This document shows, one piece after another, positions 6,666 through 13,493 of a stretch of DNA of 19,346 nt (positions are counted from its first letter, which is position 1; every line of letters begins with the position of its first letter). The notes below the pieces were generated by a model, which worked only from the letters and a program-made list of their open reading frames with translations, was not told the DNA's origin and did no database searches. The position numbers and the translations under genes were made by a program. Source of the DNA: an uncultured Actinomycetes bacterium (lineage in GTDB: Bacteria > Actinomycetota > Thermoleophilia > Solirubrobacterales > Solirubrobacteraceae); the NCBI GenBank assembly GCA_937888775.1, contig CALAQT010000294.1:1-19346 (forward strand), given 5' to 3'.

Positions 6666-7771
6666 GCACGCTCGCCCAGACGCTCTCGAACCTGCGGGGC
6701 CGGCCCGGGCGTACGTTCCTGACCGCGTTGGGTACGGCGCTGGGGATCGCGACGATCGTGGCGTTGCTCGCGGTCGTTGGAGGGGTGAAGCACAGCGCCG
6801 GGCAGCTCGTGAACCTCGGCCCCTCAGAACTCGGACTCTTCCAGGCAGACGCCGCTGACCCGACGACGTCGATCCTGTCGACGAACCTGGTCGCCCGACT
6901 CGATCACACCCCCGGGATCGTCGCGGCGACACCCCTGGTGCTGCTCGTCGACGACCTCCCTAAAGCGCCTGGGGCGATCGTGTTCGGCGCCGGCCCGGGC
7001 GGCTTCCTGTCCGGAGGCCTAGTCTTCAGCAGCGGGCATCCATACCGATCCGGGCAGGAGATCGCCGTTGGCGACACGCTGGCGCAGCAGCTGCACGTCA
7101 CGCCCGGCCAAAGCCTGACGCTCGATCACCGGCGGTTTCAGGTAGTCGGGATCTACCACAACGGGATCGCATACCAGGACGCCGGCGCGTTCGTGCCGCT
7201 CGCGACCGCTCAAGCGATCAGCGGCCGCCAGGGAGAAGCCACCACGATCGTGGTCAAACTCGCCGCGGCCACCCGCCCCGCTACCGCGAGACGAACGATC
7301 ACCAAGAGATTCCCGGGCATCCTGATCATCTCCGACGCCCAACAGGCCACCCGGGCCGGTGTCAGCGGCCAGCTGATCTCGCAATTCGGGCTCGTGATCG
7401 TTGTGCTCGCGCTCGTGCTGGGAGGGATCGGCGTCGCGAACACGATGCTGATGGCCGTGATCGAGCGCCGGTCAGAGTTCGCGCTGCTCTCCGCTGTCGG
7501 CTTCAGCGGCCCCCAGATAGCTGGCCGCGTGCTCGTCGAGAGCATCCTCACAACCATCCTCGGCGCTGCCATCGGACTACTGTTGGGAGTCATCGGAGCC
7601 CGACTACTCATCGACATCCTCGGCGCGCAAACGTTCGTATCTCCGCAGGTGACGGCGTGGGACCTCGGCCGCGGACTGCTCGTCGGCGTGCTGCTCGGCA
7701 TCCTCGGCGGGCTATACCCAGCATGGCGTGCCGCCAACGTCTCCCCTGCCCACGTTCTAGCGCAACAGTAG
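6662..7771 (+). CDS. ABC transporter permease (MacB/FtsX family)
   Basis: 369 residues. TM1 is at about 18-41, followed by an extracytoplasmic MacB-PCD-like domain of about 195 residues (VARLDHTPGIVAATPLVL, VGDTLAQQLHVTPGQ, FQVVGIYHNG). Three more helices lie at about 241-264, 294-316 and 336-355. The FtsX-domain motif NTMLMAVIERRSEFALLSAVGFS is present, and the end LYPAWRAANVSPAHVLAQ is diagnostic of the family. It forms the membrane part of an exporter or lipoprotein/peptide-handling transporter with the overlapping ATPase (ATGA). No periplasmic adaptor gene adjoins, which is usual in Gram-positive bacteria. The substrate is unknown. Confidence 0.93.
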   Translation: MSTLAQTLSNLRGRPGRTFLTALGTALGIATIVALLAVVGGVKHSAGQLVNLGPSELGLFQADAADPTTSILSTNLVARLDHTPGIVAATPLVLLVDDLPKAPGAIVFGAGPGGFLSGGLVFSSGHPYRSGQEIAVGDTLAQQLHVTPGQSLTLDHRRFQVVGIYHNGIAYQDAGAFVPLATAQAISGRQGEATTIVVKLAAATRPATARRTITKRFPGILIISDAQQATRAGVSGQLISQFGLVIVVLALVLGGIGVANTMLMAVIERRSEFALLSAVGFSGPQIAGRVLVESILTTILGAAIGLLLGVIGARLLIDILGAQTFVSPQVTAWDLGRGLLVGVLLGILGGLYPAWRAANVSPAHVLAQQ

Positions 7772-7869
7772 AAACCATGCCTGAACTCCACAGCCGTCCG
7801 AAGCTGAAGCTCCGTGGTCACGTCGAGCAGGCCACCAGCGCCTCAACCCCTCGTGAAAAGCATTCACCG

Positions 7870-8634
7870 ATGAGCATGATCCCCCGCCTCACGACCCTCC
7901 TTCTGATCTCTGTCCTGCTGCCATTGGCGGCGTCGGCTTGCGGCGCGAGCGGATCGAAAAAGAACCCCGCGAGAACGTCCACCACAGGCACTGCGACAAC
8001 CACGACAACCGCAGCCATCGCAGGCGTCAAGCAACCTCGATCGTCGACGCACAAGAAGTCAACCGTTCCGAAGAAGACGAAGACGATCAGCACGACGCCG
8101 GCCAAGACGACCACGAGCACCACGCCGGCCAAGACGAACACGACCAGCACGACGCCGGCCAAGACGACCACGAGCACGACGCCGGCCAAGACGAACACGA
8201 CCAGCACGACGCCGGCCAAGACGAACACGACCAGCACGACGCCGGCCAAGACGAAGACGACCAGCACGACGCCGGATACTCAGACGGTGCCGGCGCTGCC
8301 GAGCCCCGTCGTCTCGGGGTCGGCGGCCGGCATGCACGCCACGCTCCACGGCGAGAACCACGCCCCCACCGTAAAACAGCCCTGGTACTACTCGGTGCTG
8401 GCTACGGACGCGAGCGGCCATCCACTCGCCGGCACGGTCGACACTGAATTCGTGTTCGGCGGACAGATCGTCGGACGCGAAACGCCGCCGACCCACCCGC
8501 TCACCGACGGGCGCTTGAACGACAACGTCACGTTCCCCGCCCAATCAGTCGGGGTGTCGTTGACCTTCCAAGTCGTAGTCCACACGACGCTTGGGTCCGT
8601 CACCCTCGACTGGCCCGTCAAAGTCCAGAAATAA
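7870..8634 (+). CDS. Repeat-rich putative lipoprotein
   Basis: 254 residues. The signal sequence MSMIPRLTTLLLISVLLPLAAS ends in a lipobox-like SAC with Cys at 24, so a membrane-anchored lipoprotein is likely. A Thr/Ser/Lys/Pro-rich linker follows, with six or seven copies of an STTPAKT unit (about residues 74-135). A C-terminal beta-rich domain of about 105 residues (MHATLHGENHAPTV to TLDWPVKVQK) looks like an Ig-like extracellular module. ATG 7870 is chosen because the signal peptide begins there; the frame is open further upstream but that part is not protein-like. It lies 98 bp after the exporter permease on the same strand, so co-transcription is possible. The extended linker probably spans the cell wall. 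Confidence 0.75.
   Translation: MSMIPRLTTLLLISVLLPLAASACGASGSKKNPARTSTTGTATTTTTAAIAGVKQPRSSTHKKSTVPKKTKTISTTPAKTTTSTTPAKTNTTSTTPAKTTTSTTPAKTNTTSTTPAKTNTTSTTPAKTKTTSTTPDTQTVPALPSPVVSGSAAGMHATLHGENHAPTVKQPWYYSVLATDASGHPLAGTVDTEFVFGGQIVGRETPPTHPLTDGRLNDNVTFPAQSVGVSLTFQVVVHTTLGSVTLDWPVKVQK
8086..8276 (+). repeat. Tandem repeat encoding the Thr-Pro linker
   Basis: Six near-identical units carrying ACGCCGGCCAAGACGA, spaced alternately 27 and 30 bp, plus a degenerate final unit. All spacings are multiples of three, so copy-number change would keep the lipoprotein frame. Confidence 0.85.
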
Positions 8635-9070
8635 GCCCAACGCGCTTCTGCTGCACGCTATCGCCGGTCTCCCGTGGCGGCCGTTGAAGCTCGCTGCGGG
8701 CAGCCTCCGCGAGAGCGTCCACCACCGGACGCGAGGTGTAGCCCAGCTCGGCGCGCGCCTTGGCGTCATCGAACAGGTGGGGGAGGCGTCCGGTGCGGAG
8801 CTCGTCGAGCACGAGCAGCTGCGGCTCGCGTCCCAGGGGTCGGAGCGCGGCGTCGGCAAGCCGGGCGCTCGCGTACGCCACACTCCACGCCACTGGCACG
8901 CGAGGTGCGGACAGCCCGGCCGCTCGCGCGATCACGGCAAACACCTCACGCACCGACATGTCGTCCCCACCGAGCAGATAACGCTCGCCGGGCCGGCCGC
9001 GCTCGAACGCCAGCATGTGTCCCCGGGCGACGTCCTGGACGGCCACCACGTTCAAGGCACTGCCGCCGGA
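8618..9070 (-). pseudogene. C-terminal fragment of HpnA-like NAD-dependent sugar epimerase
   Basis: On the minus strand the stretch NVVAVQDVARGHMLAFERG, then GERYLLGGDDMSVREVF, through FDDAKARAELGYTSRPVVDALAEA matches the C-terminal half of extended short-chain dehydrogenase/epimerases of the HpnA/dihydroflavonol-reductase type. The N-terminal Rossmann half, including the GxxGxxG motif and the YxxxK catalytic pair, is absent. Upstream sequence (above about 9070) is unrelated and not protein-like. The frame ends at 8618, overlapping the 3' end of the lipoprotein gene by 17 bases, and its last 20 residues may be extra. It is most likely a truncated, non-functional remnant. Confidence 0.7.
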
Positions 9071-10119
9071 CGCGTCGAAGTCTACGTTCGCCGCATGCGC
9101 TGAGCGACCGTAAGAACGAAGGCGCGCACAGCCGAGCGGAGCATCACTTGCCAGAGGGGCATCCGACGATTGGACGCCGCCGGGCATCGGGACCCAACCG
9201 GACGACAACCAGCGCCTCCAGGTGGGTCAGTCTTCAACCGGCGTAGGTGGTCCAGTATCAGCCGGCGACGACACGCGGCGCTCGCATTCGTGTCGCGGAC
9301 TACACCCAGTCGCATGCTCGCCTTGATGGCTCCGCCACGCTCGTCAACTCGTGCGCTTGGATTCGCCCACAGGCATTCGCGTACCGGCGGCCGGCGAGAC
9401 GCCTGCTCGTCCATCATGGAAGCAGTAGCCGCGCCAGCGTGACTGGTGTAGGCGTCCTCCAGCAGCGCGGCCTGGCGACCTCGCGCTGCTACATCGGTCG
9501 GCCAGCAGTCGCCAGAGCCGGCGATCGCTTTCGCCATGGCGACGGCTTCCGGCCTGCGACCGCTTCGCAGGCTTGTGCTTCGTCGCCTTTGCGATCGTGC
9601 GTCGCACGCGGGCCGGCGAGTAGAAGCGATCGCCGCGGTGGTCGGCGCCGCGCGATCGCGTTCGTGGCAATCCGGTCGTCAGCCGCGGGTCGTCGAACTG
9701 GCCGCGGATTGTGCTCCGGCACAAGTCGGCGACCGCCACCGGAGTCGGCGCCGGCCAGCTCCCGACAACCAAAGCGAGCGCCGCGCGGTTCGCTGGGCGA
9801 GGCGGCCGCGCCGCGCCGGCAGAGCCCCCGTCCTGGCGAACAGCAGGTCGCGCGTCGGGTTCGGAGGCGGGCCCCGCATTCGTGCTGGCGGGGGTACCGT
9901 CGCGCGCTCGGGCGTCATCGCGGTGGTCGTATAGCCCCGGTGAGTGCGAGAACCTTGCGAACACCTCTACTGCGACGATCGCATCCCCCGCGGGCGCTGA
10001 GGATGAGCCGTGGTGGCCCGGCGGACTCGACTGCGCGGCGATGGATCAATCTGTGACACCGGCGCAGGGTGGCGCGGGACGAGCTGCCGCCCCGCGCCAC
10101 CGGTACCGAATGATCGGTT
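9071..10119. other. About 1 kb without a recognisable gene
   Basis: Several long open frames cross this interval on both strands, but they are Arg/Pro/Ala/Ser-rich, overlap one another and show no family motif. I see no tRNA, repeat or IS end. It may be decayed coding sequence between the broken epimerase and the beta-helix gene. Confidence 0.45.
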
Positions 10120-10142
10120 CGCGTTGCCGGGTCAGCAACGCG
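10120..10142 (-). terminator. Candidate hairpin terminator of the beta-helix gene
   Basis: Perfect 8-bp inverted repeat CGCGTTGC (10120-10127) and GCAACGCG (10135-10142), loop of 7 nt, about 10 bases beyond the minus-strand stop at 10152. No T-run follows on the minus strand, so termination is inferred from position and stem strength. Confidence 0.45.
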
Positions 10143-10151
10143 GCTGCTGGA

Positions 10152-11138
10152 TCAGTTCTGCGACAGCGGCGTGGTCACACCGTTGAACGTGTTCGCCGAT
10201 GCGCTGATCGTGGGCACGTTCTTGGTCCAGATGCCGTAGTAGTCGTTGCTGACCGTGTTGCCGGCGACCGCCGTTCCCTGGAGCGGGGTGACGGAGCTGG
10301 CGATGATGATCCCGACCGTGTGAGTGATCCCGTAGTCGACGTCGCCGGGGGTGCCACCGGGGTTGCCAGCGATGCCGTCACCACTGAGGCTGTTGCCGAC
10401 GATCACGTTCCCGTTCAGGTCCTGCCCGGGGGCGTGGCTGTGGAGCGTGACGCCGCCGAGACCGTCACCGTTGGCCGTGTTCCCGCTCACCACGTTGTCG
10501 TAGATGCCGGCGACCGCGGGCTTAGGAGCGCCGGTCGACGACACCGCGTTGGTGTTGTGGCCGGCGAGCGTGATCCCGCAGTCCAGGACGTTGTTGAGCG
10601 ACTTGTTGTTCGAGATCAGGTTCTGCGCCGTCGGTCCGAGCTCGTCGGTCAGCAGGATTCCGCCAGCGTTGTTCTGCACGGTGTTCGACACCACGTTGGA
10701 GTGCGTCACCGACATCAGGTGCAGCGCCTCGCCACAGTCTCCCGGAACCTGCCCTTGGGGAGCGCACTCGCCGACTAGCTTCTTGGCCTTGAGGCCGAGG
10801 TCGTTGCCCTGCATGGTGTTGTGGGCGATCGTCACGTCGGAGGTCCGCATGGCGAGGATGCCCTCGTCGTTGGCCTTCTCGACCATGAAGCCGCTCACCT
10901 TCGCGCCCGCGGCGCCGGCGCCGGTGATCAGGAACCCGTTCACATGGCCGGTCGCGTCGACCATGGGCATGCCCGCGCCGGTCACGGTGATGTCCTTGGC
11001 GATCGTCACCTGCTCGCGATAGGTGCCGTGGGCGACCGATACGGTGTCGCCCGCAACCGCCAATTTGACGGCGCGACCGATCGTCTTGCAGGGCGCCTTG
11101 ACCGTGCACGCGCTGCGACTGCGTCCCTTCGCCGACAC
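10152..11138 (-). CDS. Right-handed parallel beta-helix (NosD/pectate-lyase-like) protein, 5' end apparently lost
   Basis: 328 residues from GTG 11138. It opens with SAKGRSRSACTVKAPCKTIGRAVKLAVAGDTVSVAHGTYREQV, the usual first part of extracellular parallel beta-helix proteins. Many short turns follow with the repeated pattern of hydrophobic, Asn and Gly residues (HNTMQGNDLGL, SNTVQNNAGGI, ISNNKSLNNVLDCGI, GNTVSNDYYGIWT). Such proteins bind or cleave polysaccharides at the cell surface. I cannot point to catalytic residues. The frame is open upstream of the GTG, where AAASASAKTLYV looks like the end of a signal peptide, but no start codon or hydrophobic core precedes it. The gene therefore seems 5'-truncated, next to the vapBC operon. 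Confidence 0.75.
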   Translation of the reverse strand: MSAKGRSRSACTVKAPCKTIGRAVKLAVAGDTVSVAHGTYREQVTIAKDITVTGAGMPMVDATGHVNGFLITGAGAAGAKVSGFMVEKANDEGILAMRTSDVTIAHNTMQGNDLGLKAKKLVGECAPQGQVPGDCGEALHLMSVTHSNVVSNTVQNNAGGILLTDELGPTAQNLISNNKSLNNVLDCGITLAGHNTNAVSSTGAPKPAVAGIYDNVVSGNTANGDGLGGVTLHSHAPGQDLNGNVIVGNSLSGDGIAGNPGGTPGDVDYGITHTVGIIIASSVTPLQGTAVAGNTVSNDYYGIWTKNVPTISASANTFNGVTTPLSQN

Positions 11139-11248
11139 GTACAGAGTCTTTGCGGACGCGGAGGCTGCAGCTATCCGCTGTGTGCCGGGGTTGGGAGGCA
11201 GGCGCTGCGAGCTGTTCAGGCAGATCTGTCGGGTGCGAGAATGCTGTC

Positions 11249-11536
11249 GTGGCCGTTGTGCGACATACAGCGACGTTGGGCCCGGATGGGGACCTGCGGA
11301 TCCCGCGCGAGATTCGGGAGGCGGCCAAGGTCGTTGACGGGGAGCAGCTCACGATCGAGGTCGCCGACGAGGCAGCGATCGTGATCCGTCACGCCGACCG
11401 ACCGGGTGGCGACGTCGCCGACGCGCTTTCGCGCGCGGCGGAGCTGCGTGCTCGGGTGGCAGAGACTCGGTCGCCAGTCGAGCTGGTGCGCGAGGGGCGC
11501 GACGAGCTCGAGAGCCGTGGCAACGTTTCGGCGTGA
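11249..11536 (+). CDS. AbrB/SpoVT-type antitoxin (VapB-like)
   Basis: About 95 residues from GTG 11249; a GTG at 11258 is also possible. The N-terminal swapped-hairpin domain reads TLGPDGDLRIPREIREAAKVVDGEQLTIEVADEAAIVIR, the AbrB/MazE-type DNA-binding fold. The C-terminal half is helical and charged (ADALSRAAELRARVAETR) and would wrap around the toxin. The stop overlaps the PIN-toxin GTG by GTGA, the standard antitoxin-first layout. The pair should bind its own promoter. The SD is weak. The frame extends upstream without homology, so the start is set by the domain. Confidence 0.85.
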   Translation: MAVVRHTATLGPDGDLRIPREIREAAKVVDGEQLTIEVADEAAIVIRHADRPGGDVADALSRAAELRARVAETRSPVELVREGRDELESRGNVSA

Positions 11537-11976
11537 GCGTCGTCATCGACGCCAGCGGTCTCGCGGCGTTCCTCACGCACGAACGCGAAGGTGCCGCAGT
11601 GGCAGCCTGGGTTGCCAGCTGGGAGCGGTCAGGCCGAACGGTTCACGCGCCGGAGCTCGCACGGTACGAGGTAGCGAACGTGCTGACGCGTCTCGCCGTC
11701 TCAGGACAGCTTGACGCGCACGACGTTCGGGAGGCATGGAGCGTGCTTCAGGCTCTGCGGATCGCGTTCCACCCACTCGACGACGGTCCATCAACGGTGG
11801 CGCTCGCGTTGAGGCTAGAGCGACGCAGCGCCTGGGACGCGTCGTATCTCGCCCTCGCCGAGTCGCTCGGTGCGGAGCTGTTCACGCTCGACGGCCCGCT
11901 GGCACGCAACGTGCGCCAGCGAGGCTTGCCAGTTCGATCGCTGCTCGAGAGGCCGCCAGACCCTCCTGACGAGTAA
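11533..11976 (+). CDS. vapC: PIN-domain toxin (VapC-like ribonuclease)
   Basis: 147 residues, a full-length VapC. The PIN-fold acidic residues are all present: D6 (VVIDASGL), E46 (ARYEVANVL), D102 (WDASYLALAE) and D120 (FTLDGPLARN), which coordinate the metal for RNA cleavage. GTG 11533 overlaps the antitoxin stop. Family toxins cut tRNA or rRNA and are held inactive by the cognate antitoxin; the target here is unknown. Both genes are intact, so the module looks functional. Confidence 0.92.
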   Translation: MSVVIDASGLAAFLTHEREGAAVAAWVASWERSGRTVHAPELARYEVANVLTRLAVSGQLDAHDVREAWSVLQALRIAFHPLDDGPSTVALALRLERRSAWDASYLALAESLGAELFTLDGPLARNVRQRGLPVRSLLERPPDPPDE

Positions 11977-12105
11977 CGGCGCGGCGGCGGGTCTTGTGCC
12001 CCTGACCGGCCACGGTTTGCGCCGACCCGCACCATGGGTGCACGTGGTGTGTACGCCCTTGCCGTCCCGGTCCCGCGCTGCTGGAAGGACTGCTTGAGCC
12101 GAGGG

Positions 12106-12723
12106 TTAGCGGCCGACGCCTGGACCGTTGCCCGGGCCCGCGCGGCGCGAACGCTCGAGGTGGCTCAGCTCGCCACCTGCGGCGGCGCCGGGGCGAAGGC
12201 CGGGCGGCGGGCTTGGCGCGACGAGGCCTGCGGGGTCGGCCTCCAGCTCAAGGATCCGCCGGAGTGCCGGCATCCGCTTCAGATCTTCGTCTCGGCGCAG
12301 CGCGGCGGACATCGCGATCAGGTCACCGGTTGACGCGATCTCGGGCCGCAGGCCGCCGCCCAGGTGCTCGGTGCTCGCGCCGGCACGTAGCGCTTCATAT
12401 CCGCGGGGAACGCCCGCGGGGGTCGCGACGAGCTTCAGCTCCCCAAACGCGGTCGAGAGTTCGATCACCGGCTCGGCGCGCAGATGCGCCTCGTCGACGA
12501 TCAGCTCGTGCCCGTCGCGGCGGGCGGCGTCCATCTCGGTGAGCGCGGCCTGGAGCCGGGCGAGGGTCGCCGGCAGCAGCGACGGGCAGATATCAACGCC
12601 TCTGGTCACCTCGTCAGAGCCGCGCGCGACGCGGGCCAGGCCGCCGATCACGACGCTTGACACGCCGGCCGCCTGCAGGCCGGTAAGGATCGACCGCGGG
12701 TCAGACCGCTGATCGCCCGTCAT
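12106..12723 (-). CDS. Nucleotidyltransferase-fold protein, putative toxin
   Basis: 205 residues. The N-terminal part has the NTase signature VVIGGLARVARGSDEVTRGVDICPS, with Gly-Gly at 27-28 and D44, as in the AbiEii/MNT-like group. A second acidic strand is HELIVDEAHLR or VIELSTAFGELKLV. The middle (IASTGDLIAMSAALRRDEDLKRMPALRRILE) resembles the helical part that follows the fold in these proteins, and the last 40 residues are Pro/Gly/Arg-rich. The ATG overlaps the stop of the upstream HTH gene (ATGA). HTH plus NTase pairs are known as toxin-antitoxin or abortive-infection modules in which the NTase modifies tRNA or another target. That role is inferred here. Confidence 0.7.
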   Translation of the reverse strand: MTGDQRSDPRSILTGLQAAGVSSVVIGGLARVARGSDEVTRGVDICPSLLPATLARLQAALTEMDAARRDGHELIVDEAHLRAEPVIELSTAFGELKLVATPAGVPRGYEALRAGASTEHLGGGLRPEIASTGDLIAMSAALRRDEDLKRMPALRRILELEADPAGLVAPSPPPGLRPGAAAGGELSHLERSRRAGPGNGPGVGR

Positions 12724-13058
12724 TGGATCTCGCGGGCGTCGAGGCGATCGAGCATGTGCTGGACCCGGCGCTCGGGGGAGTCGCGCTGGAGCTCTGTCAG
12801 CCGGCGGTCATCGATCGGCCGATACGGTTCCAGCATCAGCGGCAGATCAAACCCGCAGACCCTGACGAGCTCAAGCAACGTATCGATGCTCGGCGCGACC
12901 GCGCCGGTCTCCCAGCGGCCGATCTGCACCTTGGCCTTACCGCTGCGCTCGGCCAGCTGCACCTGGCTCAGGCCTGCTCGCATCCGCGCTTCGCGGATCA
13001 GAGAGGCGCTCACGACCGTGTCTACTCGCACGACCGCCAGCCTATCAGCGCCCGCCAC
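12720..13058 (-). CDS. XRE-type HTH protein, putative antitoxin
   Basis: 112 residues from GTG 13058; GTG codons further in, for instance just before SASLIREARMRAGLSQ, are alternative starts. The helix-turn-helix reads LIREARMRAGLSQVQLAERSGKAKVQIGRWETGAVAPSIDTLLELVRVCGFDL, a standard XRE fold. A helical tail (RPIDDRRLTELQRDSPERRVQHMLDRLDA) could contact the partner. It is the first gene of a two-gene unit with the NTase, overlapping by ATGA. An inverted repeat 5 bp upstream of the GTG may be its operator. The gap between a possible -10 (CATATG, 13063-13068) and the GTG suits a leaderless mRNA. Confidence 0.82.
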   Translation of the reverse strand: MAGADRLAVVRVDTVVSASLIREARMRAGLSQVQLAERSGKAKVQIGRWETGAVAPSIDTLLELVRVCGFDLPLMLEPYRPIDDRRLTELQRDSPERRVQHMLDRLDAREIQ

Positions 13059-13063
13059 TGAAC

Positions 13064-13080
13064 ATATGACGCTTACATAT
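13064..13080. promoter_or_regulatory. Inverted repeat between the HTH gene and the excisionase gene
   Basis: ATATG (13064-13068) and CATAT (13076-13080), 5-bp arms with a 7-bp spacer, in the short intergenic region of the divergent HTH/NTase and xis/int operons. It overlaps the likely -10 of the HTH gene and abuts the plus-strand -35, so one repressor could affect both directions. Confidence 0.45.
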
Positions 13081-13109
13081 TTGTGCTCGTCGTCTCATCG
13101 TGTTAGGGT
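13081..13109 (+). promoter_or_regulatory. Candidate promoter of the xis-int operon
   Basis: TTGTGC (13081-13086) and TAGGGT (13104-13109) are separated by 17 bp and lie about 30 bp before the excisionase start. This is a good housekeeping-type spacing. Confidence 0.45.
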
Positions 13110-13139
13110 TGCGGCCAACAGGGACCAGCGACCAACTTG

Positions 13140-13493
13140 ATGACCGTCACGCAGACCACCTGGAACACAACGCCGCTCCCCCTCCGGCCGCCAGCCCCAC
13201 GCGCGCCCGCGGCCCCCGCGTTCATGACCATCCGGGACGTCGCGGCCGCCTGCAAGCTCTCTGAGACCGCCGTGCGCCGCGCGATCTCCGAAGGCGAACT
13301 GACGGCGGTCAAGCTCCGCTCACGCCTGCGGATCACACGCGCGGACTTCGACGTCTGGATCGCATCACAGCGCCACGCACCCACCCGCCCCGCGCCGCCG
13401 CAGCGAACAGCGACCCGGGCACCGCGCGTCGCGCCCGCCGGCAGCTTCCGCGCCCTGCTCCACGCCGACACCGCCCAAGCGCGGACGCGATGA
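13140..13493 (+). CDS. xis: Excisionase-like helix-turn-helix protein
   Basis: 117 residues from ATG 13140 (a TTG directly before it is in frame). A Pro/Ala-rich N-terminal tail of about 28 residues is followed by a MerR-like winged helix of the HTH_17/excisionase type, MTIRDVAAACKLSETAVRRAISEGELTAVKLRSRLRITRADFDVWIAS (about 29-76). The C-terminal tail is basic and Ala/Pro-rich. The stop overlaps the integrase ATG (ATGA), so the two are one operon. In such elements this protein bends DNA at the attachment site and sets recombination direction. A plain regulatory role cannot be excluded. Confidence 0.82.
   Translation: MTVTQTTWNTTPLPLRPPAPRAPAAPAFMTIRDVAAACKLSETAVRRAISEGELTAVKLRSRLRITRADFDVWIASQRHAPTRPAPPQRTATRAPRVAPAGSFRALLHADTAQARTR

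Noticed and set aside
7818..8267. Antisense frame rich in VLAGVVLVVFV repeats, looking like a membrane protein
   Set aside because: It is the exact shadow of the Thr-Pro repeat of the lipoprotein on the plus strand; the hydrophobicity follows from the complement of ACG/CCG/AAG codons.
8086..8276. CRISPR-like array
   Set aside because: Units are contiguous protein-coding repeats without unique spacers.
9010..9025. GTGTCC near 9016 as the far arm of the left integrase element
   Set aside because: A single copy without tandem partner or a nearby tRNA core; it lies within the epimerase fragment.
9247..10778. Several long overlapping frames (plus 9247-10056 and 9711-10778, minus 9344-9964)
   Set aside because: No family motif, Arg/Ser/Ala-rich, mutually overlapping; the 9711-10778 frame runs antisense into the clear beta-helix gene.
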